Notes: a model not told the origin generated them from the sequence alone. DNA of 64,000 bases from Ficedula albicollis (GCF_000247815.1 NC_021681.1:21650442-21714441), one strand, 5' to 3'; shown: positions 41,870 to 55,600, numbered from the stretch's first letter. Made by a program: numbers and translations.

Positions 41870-42084
41870 TTTAATTAGTAATCAGCAGTGATCTGTTAGT
41901 CAGTTACTGTAATTGATGAACTGTTAAGTCAAAGCAAAAATGGCAAGTAATTAGACTGTATCCATTAGACCTTCCCTAGCACACACTCATACAGCCAGGG
42001 TTTCAATTGGAGGCAGAAGTGGAAGTGTGAAACTCCTTAATATATTCCACTTTTTAATTAGCAATCAGTGCTGATTTGTCAGCC
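41870..42084. promoter_or_regulatory. Paired TTTAATTA element, candidate enhancer
   Basis: A motif TTTAATTAGTAATCAG followed by a TGAT...GTCAG tail (41870-41903) recurs in diverged form, with TTTAATTAGCAATCAG and TGAT...GTCAG, at 42053-42084. TAATTA is the homeodomain core. The repeat is imperfect and so old rather than recent, which suggests retained function. This is inference. Confidence 0.3.
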
Positions 42085-43785
42085 ATACCAACTCTAATGC
42101 ATGAGCCATTGAAACACAGAAAAAAGGCACACTTTCAAAACCATTTATGCTCATATTTACATTCCCTCCAGGGTGAAACATCGGAGAAAGCACTGAAATG
42201 TCATCAGAGAGCAACAGAAAGTGTGTAGGAGCTCACAATCCAACACAACCACTGCATCACTAATGGCTTGGGTGAAGACACAAATTATTTACAAGAGGCA
42301 GTTGGCATGTCCAGACACTGACAAATAAACATTAATAAGCATTACCTTTGTTAACTGTACACAACTCAAAATCTCCAAGAGCTCAGGCAGTTTATATTCC
42401 ACTCAACTCCATTTGAAATAATCTATTAATGAACTGATAACAAACTTACCAGGTTGCTGCATTTTGGATGGAGAAGGAAGTGAGAGAAGTGTAAAAAGTC
42501 CTCCTTTGCCTGATCTTCAGAGCTGCCAGAGAAACCTAAGCAAGAACAGCAGAACACATCCTGCTTCTGGGCCTTGGTAGGTGTAAAATTTTACTGCACC
42601 CAAGCCAGGATGGGCTCTACAGCACTCCTGAAGCTGAGCAGCAGAACTGGGCACTCCAGCATTAGGCCAAGAGCCCCTTCCTTGGTCATCAACCCTTAAA
42701 GAAATTGAGGAGCTGAGGGGAGAGGGGGAATGAGGTGTAGAGGTTGTTCTCTTTTTACCCATGTTAGTATAAATACCAGAACTTTCACTCATATAACTCA
42801 TAGTGCATGCACTAGGCCTCCCTACAGGGCATAAAAATAAAAGGCTGCTTCATACATATTTGTAAGAACCTTTTGTTTATCAAAATACACAAACACATAT
42901 ATTTTTATATATAATAACTTACTTCAGAAACAGAGGGTAGCTCCTACAATAGTCAGGCTCTGTGCTTGAAGTCAGTGTCAGTGTATGGATCAGCTGATAA
43001 AGGCACCAACACAGCTTAAACTAATTACAGTTTGCAGGTAGGGTGGTAATTGCACTTCTAACTGCCTAAATTAGGTATACAAAGGCCTGGTTACATTTGC
43101 ATAGAGGCTGACAGGATACTTTGTGCCAGCTGAAAATTCTGCCCTCAGTAGTGGTAATGTTCTTCACAAAAAAATTGCTGTTGTTTGCCTAACATCTGAC
43201 AGAGTGACATCTATTTCACTCCATGCTTAATTAGTTTGTTTTCATGGCGCTCCCGCTTCCATTGCAGCTTTCCTTAGTGGTGGGAGCAGGCAGGTTTCTG
43301 GCTCTGCTCTTGAAACCGGTCCCCAGGCAAAGAACGTGGCACCAGTTTGCCTTCCCCCTTCCAATGTCAGCTGCGAGGAGCACTCAGCCAGCATTTCCAG
43401 CTTTCAGCAGCTTTTGTGTTTTTAAAGTACCTCCTAGCTGCCCCCCTTTGTCTCTGATGGCTGGCTTTCGGGGGCTGGAAACATCCACCGCACAGGAGGG
43501 TGCAGCTCCTGCATTTGAAGCAACAGCTATTTCTCTGCAAAGCACAGGTCAAGCTGTCCTCTTGAATCTACTACGAATTTGCAAACAGGTGCTCTCGAGC
43601 AGCTGTGAGATCTCCACCTTTTCCCTTTGAACAAGAACCTATAAAAGATTAATCATGTTAGGCCATTAATGCTTCGATAGTTTGTGAGTGTACATTTGAG
43701 TTCTAGGCTTGTGAATGGCTCCAACCTCTATTCCAGACTCCCTCCAGTCTCGTCTTGAACATCTCAGTGGGGCTCTTCTAAGATT

Positions 43786-43819
43786 TTTAAGCAAGCAAAC
43801 AAGCTTTTGCTTGCTTAAA
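43786..43819. other. Perfect 14-bp inverted repeat
   Basis: TTTAAGCAAGCAAA (43786-43799) is followed by the 6-nt loop CAAGCT and its exact reverse complement (43806-43819). The stem is too short for a microRNA precursor and no U-tract follows. Confidence 0.85.
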
Positions 43820-44135
43820 TATCACCCCACAAAACTCCCACCCAAAAGATCTTTTCTTTGACAGCTGTCCTTCAACTACAAATTTAGAGCAATGGTTAAG
43901 AGAATTCTTGTAGCACTGCAAGCAATTCATTAAACTGTTTTTGTACAGCCCACAAGAAAAGGTTGTGTTTTAAACAAAGACCATCCTTTGACCTCCTCTT
44001 CAGCATTCCAGTTTTCCTGAATGAAACAAATTCTGTATGCTGAATATGCATTGGCTGACTCTGTAGCATAGAGATGTTAGAATGTCTTTTAAGCCAGTTT
44101 TTTTCCTTAAAAGAGTTGCAGAACAGATTTTATAC

Positions 44136-44264
44136 TTTGACAATTCAGAAATCTCAACATAAAGACAGGAAATTATACTGAATTCTACTAAACTGTCCGT
44201 TTGACAATTCAGAAATCTCAACATAAAGACTTAGGAAATTATACTGAATTCTACTAAACTGTCC
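44136..44264. repeat. Two-copy direct repeat, period 64
   Basis: The unit tttgacaattcagaaatctc to aaactgtcc starts at 44136 and 44200. The second copy has a 2-nt insertion (acttagg versus acagg). Confidence 0.95.
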
Positions 44265-45254
44265 AAATTGAACTTTAAAAAATCATTCAGGAGATGTGAA
44301 TTGTCTGTATCATGACTGAAGCTAGGTGTTGATCTGCAGTAAGCAGATGCTTACTGCTACTCAGTAAGTCACAGCCCATGAGGTGAGGTGGTAAAAGTAA
44401 TGAAGTATTATTGCTTAAAATTCTGGTCTGGGGAAGCAGTCTCACCTCAAAGAACACGAGCCAAAATACCCTCCAAAATTTTGTACTTATTCCAATGCTA
44501 CAAGTACAAGGAATATTGGAAATGAAAAAGGTGGGGCAAACTTATCATTTGTAAAAATTCCTTATTTTGGCTTGTTTCTGTTACTCTGGATCACCTTTTT
44601 TAACTCAGAAATCTCATTTCCATCTCTCAGCCTGTTCTGTCATCTTACTCAAGCTTTTGCTGCTGTGTGACAGCTGGAAAACACTCTCCCCTTTCCACTC
44701 TGTCAAGAGGAATACTGAGCAGACCCTTCTACATCCTAACATTTGTTAACAGTACACCTATTTTTTTCATAAAAGCAGAAGCAGCTCCTGCTGAAATTTG
44801 ACATTACAGGTTAAGGTAATGCATCCAGAATGTAGGAGTGGATAAAGTCACACCAGAAGCTGGTACAGCCTTCCTCCTCTTCCAAGAATTAGCAAGACTG
44901 GGCAGAACTAGTTCCTCCATTATGATGTGCAACAACTGGAGAGAAAGGGGATTCAGCACTGTAACTGAAGCTGATAGTGCTGTAAGTTTGCACAGAAGTT
45001 ACCCTTCCAATAATAACAACAACAAAAAAAAAGAAACAGAAACCAGGATCTGCTGATAGATTTTCAGTATTTATTGAATAGTTTATTTTCTAGAGCCACT
45101 TCATGATAGAAGTGTCAGTGCATAATCAGCTCAGAATGGACAAGGACAAAAAAAAAACCAAAAAAAAAAAAAAAAAAAAACAAACCAAAACCATGGACTG
45201 GACACATAGATCCAGGGGAGATTCATGAATATATTAAGAAAAAACAAAAAAGAT

Positions 45255-46543
45255 TCAGGCCTATCAAGTGGTATACTTTATTAGAAATAACTACATAGAT
45301 AATCAAAGTACAGTTGTAGGCCAGAGCACAACAATGCTTTTTTTTTTCCCATATAAAAAAGTAAACTTTCATAAAAGCTTGTTTAGCAAAGCCAGAAGCA
45401 GTGTTATTTTAAACAGTTTATTTACATTGCTCAGATTGGCAAAAAAAAGATATAAAAAACAGTGCAGTCTGACACATTCAAAAGCATCACTAGTTACGAA
45501 TAGATACAAGACAAAACACAGGTGGTTAAAAAGAAACCAGAAGTTGTGAACTCCTGCTAATAGCAACAGTTGAACTGTTAATGAAATGCAGAAATTCACA
45601 TATTTAGATAGCTTGTGACAGTGCATTGCAGGGTACAAACTGTTCAGAGATGACAGAAGTGAAGACAGAGTTTTAGAGGAAGACATAAATACATGAGAAA
45701 GCCTAAAAGCCTTAGGAGTAGTACACTGAAATTTTACACACCAAAATTGGACCCTGAAGTTACAGTGCCCTGTATATACTGGTATATTATTACACCAATA
45801 ATCCTATGTATTAAATAATGATTTGTTAACCAAGTACGGGGAATGTGTGGGGGTTTGGTTTTTTAACAACCCTACTAAACACGAGGGTAATTCTTTTCCT
45901 CAGACTTCCACTTCAAAGCAAGATGAAGAATTCAATTTATCATTTTTGGTGGTCAAAGCTCCTCATACCACTGTGTTACAATAAGGCTGCAGATCATAAT
46001 CACAAAACTCAATTCTATTTAATTATTAACAACTACATTTATAAAATATCTGGAATAAGCAGCTGTACAACAGGTTAACTGTCATACTTGAAAGGTCAGG
46101 TACTTCATAATGTATCTCCATTTAAGAAATCCACAATTCAAACATTATAGTGCTCTGCCAGTAGATGAAGTTAGGCAAGCATAAGAGTCATCCAAACTAG
46201 CAGTAAATTATGTGATCATCATCTTCATTTCAAGATCTGACAAACCAGTTTAGTGCCTGGAGGGGACAATTTCCATCGAAGATGTTTCAGTTATGCTGGC
46301 AAGGAAATAAATCTGTGCAAGGGAACACTGTGTTTAAATGAAGGCCAAGTTACTTATTCCACTGATTGGCTGGTCTGCTTCAACACAACGAAACCCCCCT
46401 TGTGATTACCTAGTGTTATCTAACATTTTGCTAATCATTGCTAAGTGCTAATGACTAAGGTACCATTAATGTCAGTAACAGGTCACTGCCCAGCCATCGG
46501 CTTTGTCAGTCACTCCCACGGAGCAGAGTCCTTCCCACCTGCC
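45255..46543 (-). other. ECT2 3' UTR (predicted)
   Basis: There is no coding signal after the stop. An AATAAA on the minus strand lies at 45277-45282, about 1.26 kb downstream of the stop, similar to the usual length of vertebrate ECT2 3' UTRs. Further AATAAA copies near 45065-45090 could give a longer form. Confidence 0.5.
45277..45282 (-). promoter_or_regulatory. Candidate ECT2 polyadenylation signal
   Basis: The plus strand reads tttatt within gtatactttattag, giving AATAAA in the ECT2 sense. Cleavage would fall near 45255-45265. The hexamer is canonical, but competing hexamers exist nearby. Confidence 0.45.
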
Positions 46544-46633
46544 TCATATCAAGTGGGTTGTTGATCGGCTTAAGGTGTGACTCCTCCTTTCAAAGATCGA
46601 GGGAAGGCTGACCAAGGAAGGAGAAGGAACACC
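46544..46633 (-). CDS. ECT2: ECT2 last coding exon
   Basis: The acceptor is tttgtccaccag, phase 0. It encodes GVPSPSLVSLPSIFERRSHT then LSRSTTHLI and a TGA at 46544-46546. It is nearly identical to the human C-terminus, which fixes the end of the gene. Confidence 0.97.
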   Translation of the reverse strand, partial: GVPSPSLVSLPSIFERRSHTLSRSTTHLI

Positions 46634-49600
46634 CTGGTGGACAAAAAAAAGTTATGATCATTTATAAGCCAATCTTGATAGTGCAGCAGTCATTTCTCAA
46701 CCTTGACATATCCTACAAGGAATGTCTGAGTGCAGATGATCTTGAAGATTGGCAGCTTTTGAAGTTAATGATTCAGCATTTCTAGAGTTTGAACAGGAAA
46801 CTTCAAACAGTTTTAAAATTGCAGAAGAAAGATTTTTTTTATTTTGTTACTAGCCTGAGATTTGGAATGCAAGAACATGTTTTTGAAAAGTAGCCTTTAA
46901 CAAGTATTAGTATACATCTTGCATCACTTTTTGCAGTAATAATCTCCCTCCAAAATGAAGGCAAGATACACTGTGATAATCTCTTAGAGAAACAGAGCTC
47001 CCCCTCCAATCCTACAACTTTCCGTATTATCGCCAGCTCTGAGCCCCAAATGAGATGCTGAACACATGTCTCCTTGGCTGCAGGAGGCAGCAGACATCCC
47101 AATGATTTGTCAGAGCTTGCTTTAGCTGTGCCTGGATGGGCACACACTAGGCAAGAAGCTGACTTTTCTGATGCTTGGAGAATAAGCTGCTTCTGAGACT
47201 TAATTACAGTGAAACCAACACATCAATATGTAGCACTAAAAGTAAACCTCTTTGGATTAGCTGAGATTTTATATTCTTTCCACATTAGACCTCAAGATAC
47301 TTTCACAAGCAATCCTCTGTTGCTCTTAACAGCCAGCCAAGCTTCTCAGCACATTAACAGGTCACGGTAGTTAGGCAGCTTGTGCACCTGCACACTTCAA
47401 GAATCTTTTAAATAGGGATATTTTGGGCAGGTAAGGATATACACACCTCACTATGAATAAACCCTATGCCTGTTTATGGCATGTCCTCCATTTGCAGTCA
47501 TTGGTAATATCTGAAAATTTAACCCTAAACTCCTCTTTATAGAGCAGCTCTTATTAGACTCAAGTATTTTATACCAGATTTTTATTTTTTTTTATTTACA
47601 GATAGATAACAAAAAACTAAAACCAAAAGTAATATGGTTGCAAGGAAGTCTTGAGCAGCTCAAGTTAGTAAATTACTCAGAACTCTGGCCAGTGAGCTAC
47701 ATGGCCATTTGGACAACTGAACTGAATCAGTGAGGAATTTAACTGTATATCAATTGAGAAAAAAACCTCCAATAATTACATCTAAAAGTTTGTGAAAAAA
47801 TCAGTTTGCACCCAGAACCAGAAATAGAACCACATGTGAGTGCTGACTCCAACCCTGTGCATTAGAGGATGTTAAAGAAGAGCCCAACACCATCTGAAGC
47901 CCTTTGTGCATTGGAGCTGTACCATGCTCTCTTAGCTTAGAAAACTCAGGATTTCTTGCTCACTTCAGTCAGGATCTGATGCACAGGATTTCCCAGCACC
48001 ATGCTGGTTATCATCTCCAGAATCAGCACAAGTGGCAGCAATGACAGGGAAAGCACATGGTCTGTCCAAGGCATGACCATTTAAGCTCTCCAAGTTGGAA
48101 GAGGCTTTTGCTTCCACAGCATTTGAAAGAGGAGTACTTGGAGAGCCAGGACACTGCACAGGTCCAGGCTTGGAATTCTGAGAGCAACAATCAATAGAAC
48201 TGGAGTGATGGACATTAACAGCACATTTGGCAGATCCACTTAGGCTGCACGTGGAAGTGGAACGAGCAATCTACAATTAGGAAGGATTTAAGAGTTAGCT
48301 CAAACAGGAAAAAAACCACCAATCATCCAAGCTTTATTGCTATTTTTACTCTGGTTTTTTTTCTGCACCAAAAAATTCCTACATGAGCATAGGCCAGGAT
48401 TTAATTTAAATAAAACAATGTCTGAATAACAGCTTTGACTCTTAATGGACTCAGACAGGTTCCCTGCAGTTTTAGTTTCCTATCAACAACTGCACTGATT
48501 TTCCAACTTGAGGGGCTGGAATCCAAACCTCTTTTCCCCTCAACATTATCATTGAACCAAAAAGGCTTTATGCAAGTTTAGTGGTGTGTGGCATTGGTTA
48601 AAAAAACACAACACGATCTGCTGCCAAGCTGCAGCTTATTACCACAGAGGTGCAAGAGCTCTGGGAAGAATCTGAAACAGGAACATGGTTTTGCAACTTT
48701 CTAAGATTTTGTGGAAAACAAGTATTTTTGTCTGGGGTAGATATGCACAAAAAGAAAAGTACATGACTTGCAAGTTGATGAGAAATGAGATACAGTGCTG
48801 CATGAAAACAAAGACAATTAGAATGCAAAAACAACTGTTGCCATAATAATAACAGAAGGAAGAAAATCTCTCCACAGAAAACTAGGCTATAGCCTCATTG
48901 ATGGATTTTTTTTTTAAATTTCCTCTAAAGCAAAGGAGTCTGCTGTGATCCACATGAGAAAACATGAAGCAGTAAGGGAGGAAGGGAGATCAGGGCTATA
49001 TCTTTATGTTGTACAATTTAATGGCCACTCAAACATACCAAATTACCTCAATGTTAAAGTACTGACACATCAGTCAGTAGTAGAAAGCATTCCCTTTTCT
49101 TGGCCTTATGTCCCACATACTACAGACTAAGAAGTAGGTATTTACTCATCAAATTTACTCAAATGCTATATGAAGCAGTAAGGGAGGAAGGGAGATCAGA
49201 GCTATATCTTTATGTTGTACAATTTAAATGGCCACTCAAACATACCAAATTACCTCAACATGAAGCAGTAAGGGAGGAAGGGAGATCAGGGCTATATCTT
49301 TATGTTGTACAATTTAATGGCCACTCAAACATACCAAATTACCTCAATGTTAAAGTACTGACACATCAGTCAGTAGTAGAAAGCATTCCCTTTTCTTGGC
49401 CTTATGTCCCACATACTACAGACTAAGAAGTAGGTATTTACTCATCAAATTTACTCAAATGCTATAATAAAAAGCTAAGATGATGAAAAGATTCCTCCAA
49501 ATCTAGTCTGCTTCACTAGACTGCATTAGGAAATTGAGTTTGGCCTAATGTAGCAGAAGAAAGCTGCAACAGGCAGCCAGGCATAGCAGAAGAGCTGCAA

Positions 49601-52600
49601 TATGTAGAACGGTATTTTATCTTACAAAGTTTTCTTAAACATTTACAAGGAGATAATTCTCTTGTTGTTTTAAAGACTTGCAGGCTGCAGCATCTATGTT
49701 TTTCTACCCTTCCTTCCCAGTTTGTTTCACAGGACGTATGTAATCTCAGTACTTTGACTGAAACATTCACCATACTATTCAGGGTTGCACCCCACATTTC
49801 TATTTAGTGTTCAAAATCAGAAGCATGAACCAATCCAAGACTTATTCGGAAACTTTCTCACTCTCTCAGATGAGGAAACATATTCCATCCTGTGCAAAAG
49901 AGATTGGTGGAGTTTTTCAACTTAAATGTATAAGGCTACTCCCAGTTTCAAGTGCATCAAGATTTTTCTGCATTTCCAGCAATTAAGGCTTCTCATTAAA
50001 CAGCTCTTGAAAACAACATTCCTATGAATGCAGCTAATTTTCCCCCACTGTGGATGTTGGAATTGCTGGAGTGAGAGCAGCAGAGACAAGAGAGCGGTGT
50101 AATGTGAGAAGCTGCCCTCCCTGCCCTGCAGCCAGGTCACTCACCGCTAGGGAGGAGGTGCTGGTCAGGCGGCTGCCGAAGTAACTCTCGTTAGCAGAGC
50201 TGGGGCTCCGCCCTTCCGTGGCGCTGTGAGACATCAGAGCCCTGCGCAGAGCTCGCTTGGGTGTTTTGGAGAAAGAAAAGGCTCTTGTGACCTGAGGAGT
50301 TGGACAAAAACCAGGCTGTAATAACTACTTTTATGCAAGCTACCATTCTGAATATCTCTAGGATGTGTATCAAGTGTTGGTGGCTGGATCACAACCAGCC
50401 AAACACCCACACCTAAAGTGAACTGACTTTTAAAGGCTCCCCATCATCCTTGTTCTTCTCATTCTGTCCAAATATGAGACAACACAGGAGGGAGAGAGGA
50501 GAGCAGAGATCCAGGGAGAAGTCAAAGCTCACCAAGGCTTCCCCACATCCCTCAGTCCTGCACAGTCAGCCCCCCTTCCTTTAAGTCACTCAATTTTGCA
50601 TTATATTTAAAAGATTCAAAGTATTAAACAGCATAAGTTCCATAACAGACTCAAAAATGACTACATAATAGTTATGGCTGTAATACTTAAGACTGTATAT
50701 ACAGATATTCCAAAACCTTAAACATCCCTCACCTTCTTTCTTTAAGGAGATTATATTTAAGAGTTTTAGTTCAGATTAAGTTTCTCCTGTCACTACTGTA
50801 AATACTACAAACCACCTGAAAGAGGAATCCCAGCACAATTCTCTGAATAAAAAGCACTACCTTTATATTATCTTACCTTTTTTGATGTTTTTTTTATTGC
50901 CCTGGATGCTCTGCTTAAAGTACTGTCCATATCTTTAGTATTTACTTCAACTGAATCAGGATCAGCAACATAAATGAGATTTTCCTGTAGACAAAAATAG
51001 TCTTAATAATGGTCAAATATCAGCACTTGCCAAAATACAGTTTTCTAGTCCATTAGACCAGATTTAGAGGGTTTAGTTGCCATATTCTTCCATATTTAAC
51101 TCTTTATACAGTCCAGCAGCTATTTATTTTCAAACTATTTCATTAGATCTAATGCTGGTACAATCAGTTTGTGAAACTACTTCATCAGTAGTTTTACATT
51201 CAGTTTGTCTGATTCAGTTTCAAGTCCAGGCTTGAACGAATTAAAGGCAGTAGTTCTGAGGCATCCCTTGGGAGTTTCCAAGGTAAACATTGCTTTATTC
51301 CACTGACACATCTAGCACATTTCTGAAGTGAAATCTCGAGAACTCCAGCTGTCAAACAATAAGACTAAAGACTTTCAGCTTAAGTGCAGTACATGTTGCA
51401 GAACAGCCACGAGTTTGGGGTCCTTTCATGCCTTCAAAGACTTTCAGCTTAAGTGCAGTACACGTTGCAGAACAGCCACGAGTTTGGGGTCTTTTCATGC
51501 CTTAAACTCCAGCATGTGCAAAGCTAAAGACTTTCAGCTTAAGTGCAGTACATGTTGCAGAACAGCCACGAGTTTGGGGTCCTTTCATGCCTTAAACTCC
51601 AGCATGTGCAAAGCAATCTCTGGCTACCTACTTAGAAAACCTGGGGGGCAGAGGGGGCACACATGAGAGTGAGAAATTGCTAGGATGGTTTTGGGTTTTT
51701 TTTGCTGTTTGTTGTCTGCATTTTGAGAAAATACATTTTACATTAAAAAAAAAAACTCGGAAAGACCCTAGTCAGGATCTTTATCTCGGAAAGACCCTAG
51801 TCATTATGGCCATTCCCAGGGCCTAAGGAATAGTAACTCGGAAAGACCCTAGTCAGGATCTTTATGGCCATTCCCAGGGCCTAAGGAATAGTAGCCAAAG
51901 CCTTTGCTGCCACCAGGTGGCAAAGTCAATATTATCTCATACACATAATGCTCTAGAAGTCTAAAACCAGGCAAAAGTGCTGAAATTGAAGCTCAATTTG
52001 ACATTTAAATCATCAAGAAAGAAGTATTATATAGTCAGTACAAAGCAACAGGCACAGAAATTACAACTAATGGGATTCAGCAAAGTAGGTTACAATTGGT
52101 CACTGTGATTCTGAATGTCTTGGGGCAAGAGGGAATGATACCTTTGTTACACAAAGGTTTAATTTCTACTAAAAATCCAAGTTATATGTGACACAAAATA
52201 CTGAAGATAGGCAACACACAGACTAAAGTAAATTAACACTTCCACATCAGCACTTTTCCTAGTCAGTACCTAAAAGGGAAACTAAGTCCTTAGATCATAA
52301 GACGCACAAAATAAAACTAAGATGCTGTTTTCATTACTTAATTACCTCTCCTGTAACAAGCATGCCTTTAAAAATCACAACCAAATGTACTGTAAGAATA
52401 CACTGCAGAGCATAAAGCATTTATTTTTATTTTACACCAAGTAGCTTCAGCTATCTGTACTGCACGTATTTTCAGCAAATTGAGATGACTGATATGCAGA
52501 CTTTTACATAATTAAAACATTAACTGAAAGCCTCTTGCTGTAATTGGAGAGCATCTACTCCTCAGATGAGTGAGTTTCTGACTATAGAAAACCCTCATGC

Positions 52601-55600
52601 TGAATTTCTAGAAATGTGGCAAGACCAGTGCCTCCTTTATTTCAGTTTTTCTTATTTCCTTGCTTTATAGATTTCTGTCTATGGGAGGAAGATGCTTCAT
52701 GTCTCTTGCATTATGGTGCAGATAAGGTGTAGAGCAAAGAACTCAACCTAACACAGAGTTAATCTAACAAATGATCAACAACACTGGGATTGTAAATTCA
52801 GAGATAGCTGTGAAAGAGGCAAGCAAAACAATTCTTGTTAGAACTACAGTGCAGAGTTGAATCATATCCTTTCACCATCACAAATTAATTACAAATAATT
52901 TTTGATTTTTAAGCACTACTTAGCTTCTGCACAGACTAACTTCCCGGCTGTTTCCTTTTCTACCTTTTAACCACTCACTTGCAGACATGTTAGCACAAAT
53001 GTTTTCTGCTCTTCTTTACCTCAGGCATGTCCACTATTAACTTCTTTAGCTCCAGGTGCTTAAAGCCCAAAAGAGGGAAATGTTTCAATCAGCAGCATGG
53101 CTCCAGAGTACTTACTGCATCTGCTTTACAAATGGTGTTGGCCACGTGCCGACACAATGTCTTCAGCCAGTCCTCCTTGCGAGGGTCTTCAGTTGTCATC
53201 TGGAAACTGAGCAGCTTGTTGTTGAGTTCTGTAGGTGGCCTCACAACTAAGGCAAAAGCTTTCTGGCAATCTACAGTTTATTAAAAGAAAAAGCAAGGAG
53301 TTAATAAAAAGAATAATGATTTTTTTCATATAATTTAGGGGGAAAACTTGGGAAGGGTCAACCCTCTGTCAGCCAGGAGCTGGAGCTACAGACATGGTTT
53401 GGGGCAATGATTTTGTCTTTACTGACACAATAGTTGTTGTATCACTTGCAAGAGCAGAGTTCTGTCCACAGCCATCATCAAGAGACTGCAGTCAGCATTT
53501 CAGGCAATAGCTGATTATTCAGCTTTATTCCTCTTTGCCATTTCTCTTCTTAATTGGGTTTCTATGTTCGGCGCTTCAGAGAACATAAAGCAGAACACAT
53601 GATGTGCATATCATCACTTACAGTGAAACGTCAAATCTTGCCGGGATAGAAATCTAGAAATTGATGTGACTAGATTCTTTGTATGTCACTACCAAAGCTG
53701 GAGCAGTACAGCAAAGCGGGCAGAAAAATTAAGTCATCTTTTAAGATGCCAAGCACAGTTCCTCCTGAGCATTATGATCATGAGTTAAAAGAAAATTTGG
53801 TTTCACACCAACAGCACTTTTCCCTGGCCAGTCTAATGCTCTGGGCTGAAGTCTGAGGTTTGGTTTTTATTTTGTACATCCAGAGCTGTCAAGTGTTTAA
53901 CTCTGTTTATTTCACACTGCCAATTGGTTGGCTTATGCTAATGCCATCTAGTAGTTCTGCCAAATTCAGCATCCTGCAGCATTCTTGAAAAGCCAAAAGG
54001 CATCAGTACCAGGAATTCTCAAGCTCATACAGAGATTCAAACACAAGCTTTTACTAAGATCATATACCTAATACACCATACAATAAACACACTTTAGCAT
54101 TTCATCCCACAACAGCAGAGCTTCCCTTTCACACTCTGAAACACAGTTTAATTAGCTACCATAGCACTTCAAAACACACAGACCTTCTGTCTCCCTGATG
54201 TCCAAGACTTTCTTGATCTGGGAGAGAGGCATGAGAACAACATGCTTGAGAGATGCAGGAGGCCTTGTGTGGCCATGGGGACTCTTGAAAGCTCCGATAA
54301 CTTTATGCCGCTTTCTTGCAATCTGTGGTTAAATAGAATAGAAAGGGTCAGTTGGAATATCTCTTGCCATTGTTTCCTTTCCTTTCTCTATTTTTTACCT
54401 TCTACTATCCAAGAAGGCATAGAATATCTTGCTACTCCACCACATAAATCTTAAAGGAACTCACTTATCTCACTATTCACTGCCAACAGCCCAAGTGGCC
54501 CAGCAATATTTGTTACTTGGCATCAAAACACTCAGCTGAAAAACTAATAAATTTTTAAAAAATACCTAGAGAGGAAGTAATTTTGCCGTACAGATCTCAA
54601 TTCTACCCTGCATAACAAACAAGGATCCTTTGAAATCTACCACAAGGTAGCCTAGATTTAAACACAAAAGACAACATCTATATGCATGAACCAACTTAAG
54701 GTGTGGTGTGTTATGTCCTAGAAATATCACTTGCTGTTGCTTATGCATGCAGTCATTGAGCAGGCTTTGCATAAAATCATGTAAGGTACTAGTGTGCTAA
54801 AGTAATGCATCTTGTTGTTTGTCTCTTGTCCAAGACACAAGCCAAGAAGCTTTATTAAAAGCTGTTTTATTTTCCCTTCCTTCCTTTACAAGAAGTGATG
54901 AAACTGAGTCAACTCCCGGAGAGAGTTCAACAACCCAGTTAGATTATTCTTCCCCTCTAGTTCGACTCCTGGAGAGAGTTCAAAAACCCAGTTAGATTAT
55001 TCTTCCCCTCTAGTTCTTCCTAACATATTTTTAGTTTAAGGCATTTATTATGATTTTGGGATTTTTTGGTAGCCTAAGAACAGACAGATCTACCAAGGCC
55101 CACTATTCACTCCCATTATATACAACTTTAAAAGGACAAACAACCTGATGAGCCAAGGACTCCAGCACTTTTTCATCCATTCGTGCTACTCAAAGTGCTA
55201 TTCAGATAAACATTTTTTAACATATTAAGCTGCTTTTATGTTTTTACTCTGGCTGCAAGACATTAAAGGCTACATTAACACCTCCCACCTATGCAGACAT
55301 AACTTACTAATAACTATGTTGGCTTATACAGAAGTTAATGGAAAGGAAACATCAGCATGTGTTGACCTATCAGCAATCTGTGACTTAGAATTCTGCCTCA
55401 AAAATTCTTAAATTTTACTTATTTATATTAATGTGTAGTGACAAGCCTTTTACAAGTCAGTTCATGAGATGTACTGGTATAGTCACCTTACCTCTAGGCA
55501 GTCATTGAACAGAAAGAGTGTGACCTGCTCTCCCCTGTCACAGAGGTCGTCCCCGAGCGCTACAGTTTCCAGACGCTGAACCAAGCTGCGGTGGGAGGAC

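Larger units (their letters stand above)
41625..45276. other. Intergenic region, right part
   Basis: There is no supported gene. A 128-codon plus-strand open frame (43244-43630) lies in a GC-richer patch but lacks recognisable domains or splice context. An A-rich tract (45149-45192, A-runs broken by C) lies just beyond the predicted end of ECT2. Confidence 0.55.
46634..50144. other. ECT2 3'-end introns
   Basis: Apart from the alternative terminal exon (47964-48270) and the full-partial-full repeat (48965-49466), this is intron with no further recognisable content. Confidence 0.6.
50985..53115. other. ECT2 intron with two triplicated repeats
   Basis: The two repeat clusters at 51367-51614 and 51755-51893 are the only structure seen. 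The remainder is AT-rich intron. Confidence 0.6.

Noticed and set aside
43244..43630. 128-codon open frame in a GC-richer patch
   Set aside because: The leucine-rich start resembles a signal peptide, but there is no homology, splice context or regulatory signal; likely composition.
45149..45192. A-rich tract considered as the poly-A tail of a retrogene
   Set aside because: No processed coding sequence precedes it on either strand; it is a simple repeat near the ECT2 end.
49100..49426. 108-codon frame with an internally repeated peptide
   Set aside because: The repetition comes from the DNA repeat at 48965-49466 and the frame lies antisense in an ECT2 intron.
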